NCBI GenBank assembly: GCA_963822575.1
Contig: CAWGHZ010000002.1
Location: 248,001 to 312,000 of the forward strand
Direction: 5' to 3'
DNA from: CAWGHZ01 sp963822575
GTDB lineage: Bacteria; Pseudomonadota; Alphaproteobacteria; MPNO01; DASWLB01
Length of the DNA: 64,000 bases
Below, piece after piece: positions 25,841 to 34,029 of this stretch (its first letter is position 1; each line of letters begins with the position of its first letter). Made by a program: the position numbers and the translations under genes. Under the pieces are notes generated by a model. The model saw only the letters and a program-made list of their open reading frames with translations, made no database searches and was not told the DNA's origin.

Positions 25841-27502
25841 CTACTCCTCCTCCTTCATATGCCGGATGTCGGCGTTCATGGGAACGTCGGAGCGGCGGCG
25901 CTGGGCGATGATCTTGCCGGTCTCGGCGGACTCGCCCTTGACGGCGAGTTGGGCCGCGCGCTCGAAATCCTCCGACCAGTCGCCCAGCGAATAGCCGAAC
26001 CACGGCGCCTCGGGCTTGAGGGCGGGCAGGCCCAGCTCCTCCCAGATCGCCTTGGCGCGCTCCATGAATTCGCGCTTGGGGAGCGAGACGGGCGGGAAGT
26101 CCTCCTTCAAGGTCGCGTCCCACAGCACCGCCGCGTCGATGCCGCCATGGAGTTGCGAGTGCGGGCCGTGTCCCTGATCGCGGTTATGCAGCACCTGCAT
26201 GTCGTGCGCCGGGTTGCAGCGATAGGCGAGCGCCCAGAGCAGCGCATCGGCGTTGTCGGGGTCGATGTCCTCGTTGACCGCGACGACGTACTTGCCCCAG
26301 GCGCGCAAATAATTCGCGGCGGCGTAGAGCGCGCGCCAGATCTCGGTCGTCGGCATCTCGCGCGCGACCTGGATGACGACCCATTTGCGCAGGTTGGTCA
26401 GCGGCTCGTGCAGGATGACCTTCTTGACGCCCCGCACGCCGATGACGTTCCGCAGATGGTCGAGGAACATCGGCTCGTAGGCGACGCGCTTGATCAGGCT
26501 CGATTCCGATGGCGTCACCTGGCTGATGATCGAGGTCAGCACCGCGTCCGCCCGGCGGGTGATGCAGGTCACGTCCATGAAGGCGTTGTATTCCTGCAGG
26601 TTCACGTGGCCGTGCGATTCGCCGAACGGCGCCTCGGGCTCGAGATACTGCGTGTCGATGAAGCCCTCGACGACGAACTCGGCTTCCGCCGGTACCAGCA
26701 GGTCGACGGTGCGGCAGCGCACCACGTTGATTGGCGCGCCCGCGATGGCGCCCGCGACATGCAGCTCGTCCACGCCCTCGGGCAGCTTCGTCACCGAGCA
26801 CATGGTGACGGCGGGCGGCGCGCCGATGACCAACGCCGCGGGTAGGCGTTCGCCGCGGGCGCGCATCTTCTCCCAGTGGGTATAGATGCCGGGGCGCAGC
26901 TCGAGCGACGGGTTCATGCCGAGCCGGCGCGGCGCCTTCACCATGCCGCGATAGATGCCCATGTTTTGCGCGCCGGTCTCGGGGTCCTTGGTGACGTATT
27001 GCGAGACGGTCACATAGGGTGCGACGTCCCAGCCCGGCGTCGAGATCGGGATGGGCAGCCCGTCGAGCGCCGCACCCGGCTTGTCCAGCGCCTCGCCCTC
27101 GATCACGATCTCCTGGCAGGGCGCGTCGGTGACGATTTTGGGCGCCACCGGGTTAGCCATCGCGCGCGACCAGGTCTTGGGGATGTCCTCCAGCGCGCAG
27201 CCCATGCCGATGCGGTAGATGTCGCGGCTCGCCGCCAGCGCGCCGACCGCGACCGGGATGTCGTAGTGCTTGCCCTTGGCGTCGTGCACGTTGGTGAACA
27301 GGAACGCCTTGCGGCCCGATTCCGGGATACCGCCGCGGAACTGCCAGCGCACCAGCGGGTGCAGCTCGGTGTCCTTGCAGATCGGCCGGTCGACGGTGAC
27401 GAGGAGCCCCGCCTCGTCGAGCGCGCGCAGATGGTCGTGCAGGTCGGGATAGGCGCGCTTGGGCGCCGCCCGGCGCTTTTCCTTGGGAAGGGTGGTCGCC
27501 AT
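25841..27502 (-). CDS. UbiD family decarboxylase (1)
   Basis: A 553-residue protein of the prenylated-FMN-dependent UbiD decarboxylase family. The catalytic region EPEAPFGESHGHVN carries the paired glutamates of the E-x-P-x-G-E motif (about residues 268-274), and the SVTKLPEGVDELHVAG and LRKWVVIQVAREMPTTEIW blocks are also typical. The ATG at 27502 lies close to a GGAGGACCC stretch. UbiD enzymes reversibly decarboxylate aromatic, furan or unsaturated acids; the prFMN synthase (UbiX) that they need is not in this window. The neighbouring monooxygenase, hydrolase and VOC genes suggest aromatic acid catabolism. Confidence 0.92.
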   Translation of the reverse strand: MATTLPKEKRRAAPKRAYPDLHDHLRALDEAGLLVTVDRPICKDTELHPLVRWQFRGGIPESGRKAFLFTNVHDAKGKHYDIPVAVGALAASRDIYRIGMGCALEDIPKTWSRAMANPVAPKIVTDAPCQEIVIEGEALDKPGAALDGLPIPISTPGWDVAPYVTVSQYVTKDPETGAQNMGIYRGMVKAPRRLGMNPSLELRPGIYTHWEKMRARGERLPAALVIGAPPAVTMCSVTKLPEGVDELHVAGAIAGAPINVVRCRTVDLLVPAEAEFVVEGFIDTQYLEPEAPFGESHGHVNLQEYNAFMDVTCITRRADAVLTSIISQVTPSESSLIKRVAYEPMFLDHLRNVIGVRGVKKVILHEPLTNLRKWVVIQVAREMPTTEIWRALYAAANYLRAWGKYVVAVNEDIDPDNADALLWALAYRCNPAHDMQVLHNRDQGHGPHSQLHGGIDAAVLWDATLKEDFPPVSLPKREFMERAKAIWEELGLPALKPEAPWFGYSLGDWSEDFERAAQLAVKGESAETGKIIAQRRRSDVPMNADIRHMKEEE

Positions 27503-27638
27503 CGGGTCCTCCCGCTCGTTCGGGCGCGATCCTAGACCAGCCGGCCGGGCAAGTCGCGCGTGGCGTTTTCGCGCGGCTGGATTCCGGCCGCGGACCGTCC
27601 CATACTCGTCCCCTCATGGTTCCGCCAGGAGGTGCGCC

Positions 27639-28001
27639 ATGCCCATCGAGCTCGACCACACCATCGTTCCGGCCCACGACCACGAAGAATCGGCGCGCTT
27701 CTTCGCGCGCATCTTCGGGCTGACATACGAGGGGCCGTATGCCCATTTCGCCCCGGTCAAGGTGAATGACCGACTGTCGCTGGATTTCGACCAGGCCGAC
27801 GAGTTCGAGCATCACCACCTCGCCTTCCGGGTGAGCGAGGCGGAGTTCGACGCGATCTTCGGCCGCATCCAGGCCGAAGGTATCGTCTACGGCTCCGGAC
27901 CGATGTCGCTCGACGACATGCAGATCAATCACCGGCGCGGCGGGCGGGGCTGCTATTTCCGCGACCCCAACGGCCACACGCTCGAGATCCTGACCCACTA
28001 G
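27639..28001 (+). CDS. VOC family protein (glyoxalase/dioxygenase fold)
   Basis: A 120-residue protein starting ATG 27639 after CAGGAGGTGCGCC. One VOC unit is complete: LDHTIVPAHDHEESARFFARIFG at the start with the first metal-ligand histidine, HHHLAFRVSEAEFD in the middle, and CYFRDPNGHTLEILTH at the end with the usual glutamate. The likely metal ligands are His-7, a histidine near residue 60 and Glu near residue 116. Function may be dioxygenase, isomerase or resistance protein. It is divergent from UbiD and its stop overlaps the stop of the chimeric gene on the other strand by three bases. Confidence 0.88.
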   Translation: MPIELDHTIVPAHDHEESARFFARIFGLTYEGPYAHFAPVKVNDRLSLDFDQADEFEHHHLAFRVSEAEFDAIFGRIQAEGIVYGSGPMSLDDMQINHRRGGRGCYFRDPNGHTLEILTH

Positions 28002-28646
28002 CGGCCGAACGCGGCCGTGGCCTCTGCGCGCAGCGCGTCGGGGCGCGTCGCATAGCGCGGCGAGAAGTGGAACGGCACCAGCCGCTTCACGCCTGCGCGG
28101 CGCGCGATCTCGCCCGCCTGACGCGCGGTCAGGTGGTGGCGCTGGCGTGCAATCTCGCGGTCCTCGTCGAGGAAGGGCGACTCGATGAACAGCACGTCAG
28201 CGCCTGCAACGAGCTCGACGATGCGCTGCACGTTGTCGGGGTTGTAGAGCACGTCCACCACATAGCCGACGCGCGTGCCGGGCTCGACGCTCAGCACCTC
28301 GGACTTGAGCCTGCCGAGCGGCAGCACCCGGCCGGTCTTGCCGACGGTCACTAGCGCGTCGTCGGGCGCATCCTCGATCACGGCGCGCTTGAGCGCGTTG
28401 AGCCACGGACCGACCGGCAGGCCGGCGGCGTCGAGCCGGCTCTTCCACACGTTCACATGGCGCTTCTCGTCGAGCGCGTAGGCGAGGCAGGGCGCCCTCG
28501 CTGACGATGCCGACCAGCCGGCCCGCCGCGTCGACCACGGGCACGGCGCTGATCTGGTGCGCCACCAGCGTTGCGGCAATCTCGTCGATGGCCGCTTCGG
28601 GTTGCACCGAAATCACATGGGCGGTCATCACATCCTTGGCGTTCAT
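27998..28646 (-). pseudogene. Chimeric remnant: CBS-domain N-terminus joined out of frame to RNase Z-like C-terminus
   Basis: From ATG 28646 the sequence MNAKDVMTAHVISVQPEAAI continues as one clear CBS half, ending VGIVSEG at about 28494. The frame then changes, and from APCLAYALDEKRHVNVWKSR the sequence is the C-terminal half of an MBL-fold RNase Z-like protein, with VLFIESPFLDEDREIA and VPFHFSPRY. Missing are the second CBS motif and the whole N-terminal half of the nuclease, including its H-x-H-x-D-H metal site. Neither protein could work. A deletion fusing two neighbouring genes, or a misassembly at about 28494-28505, explains it. Confidence 0.85.
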
Positions 28647-28890
28647 GGGCCCCTCGTCGGTTCGGGACAGAACCAAGACTAGGTGTGCCGCGGAACCGGG
28701 CATTTGATCGAGGTCAAGGGCGGCCCCGGTGCGGCAGCCTGTCCGGTTGTGCGACCAGCCCGACTGCGCTATAGGACCGCCTCATAACAAAACTCGGGCC
28801 GATAATCCTTTTTAAAGGCATGCGCCTGAAAGTCCGCGAAACGATCCCGGCGCGGCCGCTTGCCCGCCGGGCGACATAGGGGTGATAGAG

Positions 28891-29505
28891 ATGTCGATGC
28901 GACTTGCACACCGGCTGAAAATGCCGCTGTTGGCGGTTGTCCTGTGCGCCGCGACGATTGGCGGGGCCGCCGCGGCGCCTTCGCAGGCGCCCGACCAGTT
29001 CATTACGCACCTCAGCAAGGAGGCGATCTCCTCGCTGACCCAGCCGGCCATCAGTGCGGCGGAGCGCGAGAAGCGCTTCCGCAACCTTTTCACAAACAAT
29101 TTCGACGTGCCCGCTATCGCCAAGTTCGTCCTGGGCCTCTACTGGCGGCGCGCCACGCCCCAACAGCGCACGGAGTTCGTGAACCTTTTCGAGGACTTCA
29201 TCGTCAAGTCCTACGCCAAGCAGTTCGGCGCCTACTCGGGCGACGGGGTGAGCGTCAAGCAGACCGTCAAGCTGTCGCCGACCGACTCGCTGGTGATGTC
29301 GACGCTGAAGCCCAACGACGCGCCCCAGCCGGTCCGGGTCGACTGGCGCGTCCACGACATCGACTCGTCCTACAAGATCCGTGACGTGCTCGTCGAAGGG
29401 ATCAGCATGAGCGTGACTCACCGCGACGAGTTCGCGGCTGTGATCCGCAATCACGGCGGCAACGTCGAGGGCCTGCTGGACGCGCTGCGCAGCAAGATGC
29501 ATTGA
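28891..29505 (+). CDS. MlaC/HpnM-like phospholipid-binding protein (copy 1)
   Basis: A 204-residue periplasmic protein. ATG 28891 is used; GTG 28882 in the same frame gives three extra residues. Signal peptide to about residue 30 (GAAAA-PS). The mature part matches Tol_Tol_Ttg2/MlaC: FRNLFTNNFDVPAIAKFVLG, then WRRATPQQRTEFVNLFEDFIV, and YKIRDVLVEGISMSVTHRDEF. MlaC carries phospholipid between membranes; the related HpnM occurs with hopanoid genes, and a hopanoid locus starts 6 kb downstream. The next gene is a paralogue with the same fold. Confidence 0.87.
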   Translation: MSMRLAHRLKMPLLAVVLCAATIGGAAAAPSQAPDQFITHLSKEAISSLTQPAISAAEREKRFRNLFTNNFDVPAIAKFVLGLYWRRATPQQRTEFVNLFEDFIVKSYAKQFGAYSGDGVSVKQTVKLSPTDSLVMSTLKPNDAPQPVRVDWRVHDIDSSYKIRDVLVEGISMSVTHRDEFAAVIRNHGGNVEGLLDALRSKMH

Positions 29506-29597
29506 TCCGGCCCGGCCCGCGCCCGCGCCTTGTCATCGGCGTGGCGCGCGACCATATCTGGGACAGAGCCGCCCGTCGGCCGGGTTGGGAGATCGTT

Positions 29598-30230
29598 GTG
29601 TTTCGTAGACGTTTCTTCGCCGTCATCGTGCTCGCCGTCGGCATCGTGGCGTGCGCACCGCCGGGCGCCGTGGCCGCGCAGCCGGCCGACGACCGGGTTC
29701 CAGCGCAACAGGTGATTCAGTCGTTCGATGCGGCGCTGATCGGCGTGATGAAGGCGGCCAAGACGCTCGGCTACCGCGGGCGCTACGAGAAGCTCGCGCC
29801 GCTCATCAAGAGTACCTTCAACCTGCCGGTCATGGCGCAGGTCGCGGTTGGCCCCTATTGGGACAAGTTCACCCCGGCCCAGCGGGCCCGCCTCGTCAAC
29901 TCGTTCACCAATCTCACCATTGCCAACTACGCTTCGCGCTTCGACGGGTTTACCGGCGAGACCATCAGCGTGATGGGCGAGACCCGCACGCGCGGCGACG
30001 CGGTGGTGATCAATACCGAGATCGTGTCGCCGGGCGACCAGCCGGTCGCGATCCGCTACATCATGCGGCCGTTCGAGGACGGCTGGAAAATCGTCGACGT
30101 GCTGCTCAAGGGCGCGATCAGCGAGTTGGCTACCAAGCGCTCCGAATACGCCTCGATCCTGGGGCGCGGCGGATACGACGCGCTGATCGCCGCCATCGAC
30201 CGGAAGGTGCAGACGCTCGCTGCCGGGTGA
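29598..30230 (+). CDS. MlaC/HpnM-like phospholipid-binding protein (copy 2)
   Basis: A 210-residue exported protein. GTG 29598 (MFRRRFFAVIVLAVGIVACA) is preferred over earlier in-frame starts because it opens a proper signal sequence and is preceded by GGGAG. VACA could be read as a weak lipobox, or cleavage may follow AVAA. The mature part repeats the MlaC pattern: YEKLAPLIKSTFNLPVMAQV, WDKFTPAQRARLVNSFTNL, WKIVDVLLKGAISELATKRSE. Together with copy 1 it forms a tandem pair; MlaA, B, D, E or F genes are not in this window. Confidence 0.87.
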   Translation: MFRRRFFAVIVLAVGIVACAPPGAVAAQPADDRVPAQQVIQSFDAALIGVMKAAKTLGYRGRYEKLAPLIKSTFNLPVMAQVAVGPYWDKFTPAQRARLVNSFTNLTIANYASRFDGFTGETISVMGETRTRGDAVVINTEIVSPGDQPVAIRYIMRPFEDGWKIVDVLLKGAISELATKRSEYASILGRGGYDALIAAIDRKVQTLAAG

Positions 30231-30348
30231 GCGTGCACCACCGGCTGACCGCCGGAAAAAAAATCAGCATAGCAACCATTCGCCTCCATTGATGCGGCGC
30301 GCGGCGTCGGCTAGCTTTGGCCCAATCGGGCCAGCGAGGGAGGCAAGC

Positions 30349-31692
30349 ATGGCGGCCAAGTCCACAAAGGACAGTTCGCGGAAGGTGAAGGTCGCTCCGG
30401 ATCAAGGTCGGCGCCGCGCGCTGCGCACGCTCGCCCTCGGGGCAACAAGCGCATTCGCCGCGCCCGCGATGCTGATGCGGCCGGCGCGCGCGGCGGGCCG
30501 CACCATCAAGATCGGAATGATCAGCCCGGCGACCGGGCCGATCGCCGCGTTCGGCGAAGCGGACCAGTTTGTGCTGGCCGGTGTGCGCAAGGCATTGGCG
30601 GGCGGTATCGAGGTCGCCGGTGAGAAGCACCCCGTCGAGATCATCTACAAGGACAGTCAGTCGAACCCGAACCGCGCCTCCGAGGTGGCGGCGCAGCTCA
30701 TCAACAACGACCGCATCGACTTCATGATTGCCTCGTCCACGTCGGACACCACGAATCCCGTGTCGGACCAGTGCGAGCTGAACGGCGTGCCCTGCGTCAC
30801 CACCGACGACCCTTGGCAGTCGTGGTTCTTCGGCCGGCGCGGCAACCCGGCGAAGGGGTTCGAATGGACCTATCATTTCTTCTGGGGCTTCGACCAGTTC
30901 GGCCATCTGTTCGCCGACATGTGGAAGACGCTGCCGACCAACAACAAGCTCGGCACGATGTTCACCAACGACCCCGACGGGATCGCGGCGAACGACCCGA
31001 AGAACGGCCTTCCTGCCTTGTTCAAGGCGTCGGGCTATGACCTGCACAATCTGGGCCTCTATCCGCCGCTTTCGGACGACTTCACCGCGCAGATCGCAGA
31101 CCTGAAGAAGGCCGATTGCGACATCTGCTGCGGTATCTTCAACCCGCCGCAATTCGCGATCTTCTGGACGCAGTGCGCCCAGCAGGGCTATCGGCCGAAG
31201 ATCGTGACGCCGCCCAAGGCGCTGCTGTTCCCCACTGCGGTCGAGGCCCTGGGCGACCGCGGCGTCGGCATGACGACCGAGGTGTGGTGGTCGCATCACC
31301 ATCCCTTCAAGTCGGGCCTCACCGGCGAGACGGCGCAGCAGTTCTGCGATGCCTACGAGGCCGCGACGAAGAAGCAGTGGACCCAACCGATCGGCTTCAA
31401 GCACGCCAACATCGAGGTCGCGATCGACTGCCTCAAGCGAGCGAAATCGCTCAAGCCCGAGGCGATCCGCGACGCCATCGCCGAGACCGACTATCACTCG
31501 TTGGTCGGGCCGATCACCTGGAAGGGCGGCGGTGCCAAGAACCCGATCAAGAACGTCTGCACCACGCCGCTTGTCGGCGGACAGTGGAAGAAGGGCAAGA
31601 AATTCAAGTACGACCTGAACATCGTGTACAACAAGCCGGCGCCCGAAATTCCACTCGACAGTCCGTTCATCCCGATCCCGTACAACACTTAG
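30349..31692 (+). CDS. HAAT-type ABC transporter substrate-binding protein (cluster 1)
   Basis: A 447-residue protein starting ATG 30349 after GAGGGAGGCAAGC. The first 49 residues contain an RRRALRTLALGA stretch ending in RAA-GR, which looks like a twin-arginine (Tat) signal. The mature part is a type I periplasmic binding protein (Peripla_BP_6): IKIGMISPATGPIAAFGEAD at the start and IASSTSDTTNPVSDQCELN. It is longer than LivJ-type proteins and has an unusual cysteine cluster (CDICCGIF near residue 260). It is followed by LivG, LivF, LivH and LivM-type genes, completing one importer. Ligand unknown; amides, urea or acids are as likely as amino acids. Confidence 0.88.
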   Translation: MAAKSTKDSSRKVKVAPDQGRRRALRTLALGATSAFAAPAMLMRPARAAGRTIKIGMISPATGPIAAFGEADQFVLAGVRKALAGGIEVAGEKHPVEIIYKDSQSNPNRASEVAAQLINNDRIDFMIASSTSDTTNPVSDQCELNGVPCVTTDDPWQSWFFGRRGNPAKGFEWTYHFFWGFDQFGHLFADMWKTLPTNNKLGTMFTNDPDGIAANDPKNGLPALFKASGYDLHNLGLYPPLSDDFTAQIADLKKADCDICCGIFNPPQFAIFWTQCAQQGYRPKIVTPPKALLFPTAVEALGDRGVGMTTEVWWSHHHPFKSGLTGETAQQFCDAYEAATKKQWTQPIGFKHANIEVAIDCLKRAKSLKPEAIRDAIAETDYHSLVGPITWKGGGAKNPIKNVCTTPLVGGQWKKGKKFKYDLNIVYNKPAPEIPLDSPFIPIPYNT

Positions 31693-31701
31693 CCGCCGTA
31701 T

Positions 31702-31727
31702 CGCCTCCGCCCTTCGGGGCGGCGGCG
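31702..31727 (+). promoter_or_regulatory. UUCG-capped hairpin between binding-protein gene and livG-like gene
   Basis: Between the binding-protein stop and the livG-like start (47 bases) the RNA can fold into an 11-pair stem (31702-31712 with 31717-31727, one mismatch) closed by a C(UUCG)G tetraloop. There is no run of T after it, so it is not a standard terminator. In binding-protein-dependent operons such stem-loops often protect the upstream message or partly stop transcription, giving more binding protein than membrane parts; this role is inferred. Confidence 0.6.
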
Positions 31728-31739
31728 CGTGAGGGTTTC

Positions 31740-32465
31740 ATGGCGGTTCTGCTTGAACTCGACCGGGTGTCGAAATCCTACGGCGCGCTCATGGCCGTGG
31801 ACACGCTGTCGCTTTCGGTCGACGAGGGCGAAGCGGTCGGCGTGATCGGACCCAACGGCGCCGGCAAATCCTCGATGTTCAACCTGATCACCGGCGACGT
31901 CGCGCCCGACACCGGGCGGGTCGTGTTCGCCGGCGACAACATGACAGCGATGAAGCCGCACGCCCGCTCGCGTCGCGGCATCGGCCGCTCGTACCAGATT
32001 CCCCATCCCTTTGCGAACATGAGCGTGTTCGAAAATCTCCTGGTCGGCGCCATCTTCGGCGGCCGTGCCGGCGAGCACGAATGCAACGACCGCTGTGCCG
32101 AGGTGCTGCGCGTCACTGGCCTTCTCGAGAAGGCGAACGTGCCTGCGCGCACGCTGACGCTGCTGCAGCGCAAGCGCTTGGAGCTCGCCCGGGCGCTCGC
32201 CCTGCAGCCGAAGCTGCTGCTTCTGGACGAGATCGCCGGCGGGCTCACCGAGCACGAATGCCGCGCCCTGATCGGAACCGTCAGCGCAATTCACGCGCGC
32301 GGCACGACCATCGTCTGGATCGAGCATATCGTCCACGCGCTGGTGTCGGTCGCGAGCCGCCTCGTCGTCATGAACGCCGGCCAGATCTTGGCCGAGGGCG
32401 ATCCGCAGGCGGTCATGGCCGACGGGCGCGTGAAGGAGGTCTATATGGGCATCCCGGCCCAATGA
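31740..32465 (+). CDS. HAAT ABC transporter ATPase, LivG-like (cluster 1)
   Basis: A 241-residue ATPase. Walker A is GPNGAGKSS (about residue 39), Q-loop near GRSYQIPHPF, and Walker B LLLLDEIAGGL; the signature region reads LTLLQRKRLELARAL and departs from LSGGQ, as is usual in LivG. The FANMSVFENLLVGA block marks the branched-chain amino acid subgroup. The stop overlaps the LivF-like start by four bases (ATGA). Confidence 0.92.
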   Translation: MAVLLELDRVSKSYGALMAVDTLSLSVDEGEAVGVIGPNGAGKSSMFNLITGDVAPDTGRVVFAGDNMTAMKPHARSRRGIGRSYQIPHPFANMSVFENLLVGAIFGGRAGEHECNDRCAEVLRVTGLLEKANVPARTLTLLQRKRLELARALALQPKLLLLDEIAGGLTEHECRALIGTVSAIHARGTTIVWIEHIVHALVSVASRLVVMNAGQILAEGDPQAVMADGRVKEVYMGIPAQ

Positions 32466-33160
32466 CCCTCCTCGAGACGCGCGGGCTTCGCGCCTTCTAT
32501 GGCGACTTCCAGGCCCTCTACGACATCGACGTGACGGTCGAGGAGGGGGAGACCGTCGCCATCATCGGCGCGAACGGTGCGGGCAAGACCACCTTCCTGC
32601 GCGCCGTGGCGGGCGCGCTCGAGACCGCGCCGGAGATGGTCGCGTTCGACGGCCAGTCCATCGGCCACCGGACGCCGCACGAGATCGTACGTCTCGGCAT
32701 CGCCATGGTGCCGGAAGGGCGCAAGCTGTTCCGCAGCCTGACGGTCGAGGAGAATCTCCGGCTTGGCGGCCATTGCCGGCGGCGCGGCCCATGGTCGCTC
32801 GCCCGCGTCTACGAGCTCTTCCCGATGCTCGCCGAGCGACGCCACATTCCCGCTCCCGCGCTCTCCGGCGGCCAGCAGCAGATGTGCGCCATCGGCCGCG
32901 CGCTGATGGCGAACCCGCGCCTGCTGCTCTGCGACGAATTGTCGCTGGGCCTCGCGCCGGTCGTGATCCGCGACATTTACGCCCGTCTCGCCTCGGTGGC
33001 GGACGAGGGGACAACCCTCGTCGTCGTCGAGCAGGACATCAACCGCGCGCTCGATGCGGCCGCGCGGTTCTACTGCTTCCAGGAAGGCCGCGTCGCGCTG
33101 ACCGCGCCGACCGCGGGGTTTGACCGCGGCCACATCACCGCAGCCTATTTCGGCGTCTAG
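32462..33160 (+). CDS. HAAT ABC transporter ATPase, LivF-like (cluster 1)
   Basis: A 232-residue ATPase: Walker A GANGAGKTT, the IAMVPEGRKLFRSLTVEENL block typical of LivF, signature LSGGQQQMCAIGRALM, and Walker B LLLCDELSLGLAP. It starts in an ATGA overlap with the livG-like gene and lies two bases before the LivH-like gene. Confidence 0.92.
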   Translation: MTLLETRGLRAFYGDFQALYDIDVTVEEGETVAIIGANGAGKTTFLRAVAGALETAPEMVAFDGQSIGHRTPHEIVRLGIAMVPEGRKLFRSLTVEENLRLGGHCRRRGPWSLARVYELFPMLAERRHIPAPALSGGQQQMCAIGRALMANPRLLLCDELSLGLAPVVIRDIYARLASVADEGTTLVVVEQDINRALDAAARFYCFQEGRVALTAPTAGFDRGHITAAYFGV

Positions 33161-33162
33161 CG

Positions 33163-34029
33163 ATGGACTGGGGCGACATCGTCGTTCAGGGAAGCCTCTT
33201 GGGCGGGCTCTATGCCCTCTTCGCCATCGGCCTTTCGCTGTCGTTCGGCATCATGCGGCTCGTCAACATCGCGCATGGCGATTTGATCGTGCTCTGTGCC
33301 TACGTGGCGATGATCGCGACCTCGGTGACGGGGCTCGACCCCATCGCGAGCCTCGCCATCGTCATCCCGGTCATGTTCGCGTTCGGCTACGCGCTGCAGC
33401 GCGGACTGCTCAACTTCACCCTGACGGGCGGGCTGCTGCCGCCGCTGCTGGTGACGTTCGGCATATCGGTCATCATCCAGAACGCACTCCTGATCGCGTT
33501 CGGCGCCTACACCCGCCGCCTGCACCAGGGTGCGATCGAGACGCAGAGCATCCTGTTGCCGGGCGGCATCCAGGTGGGAGTCTTCCCGTTGATGGTGTTC
33601 GCCATCGCCGTCGGCGCCATCGGCGGGCTGCAGCTCCTGTTCTACCGCACGGGACTCGGCCGGGCCTTCCGCGCCGCCTCCGACGATCCTGATACCGCCG
33701 AGCTGATGGGCATCGACAACCGCCACCTTTACGCGCTGGCGATGGCGATCGCGATGACGTTCACCGCGCTCGCCGGCGTGCTGTTCGCGATCCGCACGAC
33801 CTTCGATCCGGCGGCCGGCCCGATCCGGCTGATCTTCGCTTTCGAGGCGGTGATCATCGGCGGGCTGGGGAGCCTCTGGGGCACGCTGATCGGGGGCATG
33901 GTGCTGGGGATCGCCCAGTCCGTCGGCGCGGCGCTTTCGCCCACCTGGCAGATTCTGGCCGGCCATATCGCCTTCCTGATCATCCTGGTCGTCCGGCCGA
34001 GCGGCCTGTTCCCGCGGACGAGGGAGTGA
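33163..34029 (+). CDS. HAAT ABC transporter permease, LivH-like (cluster 1)
   Basis: A 288-residue inner-membrane protein with about eight hydrophobic segments. Diagnostic blocks are GGLYALFAIGLSLSFGIMRL with VNIAHGDLIVL, and FRAASDDPDTAELMGID in the cytoplasmic loop. It pairs with the LivM-like protein to form the channel. The start is two bases after the LivF-like stop, and its own stop shares bases with the LivM-like start. Confidence 0.92.
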   Translation: MDWGDIVVQGSLLGGLYALFAIGLSLSFGIMRLVNIAHGDLIVLCAYVAMIATSVTGLDPIASLAIVIPVMFAFGYALQRGLLNFTLTGGLLPPLLVTFGISVIIQNALLIAFGAYTRRLHQGAIETQSILLPGGIQVGVFPLMVFAIAVGAIGGLQLLFYRTGLGRAFRAASDDPDTAELMGIDNRHLYALAMAIAMTFTALAGVLFAIRTTFDPAAGPIRLIFAFEAVIIGGLGSLWGTLIGGMVLGIAQSVGAALSPTWQILAGHIAFLIILVVRPSGLFPRTRE

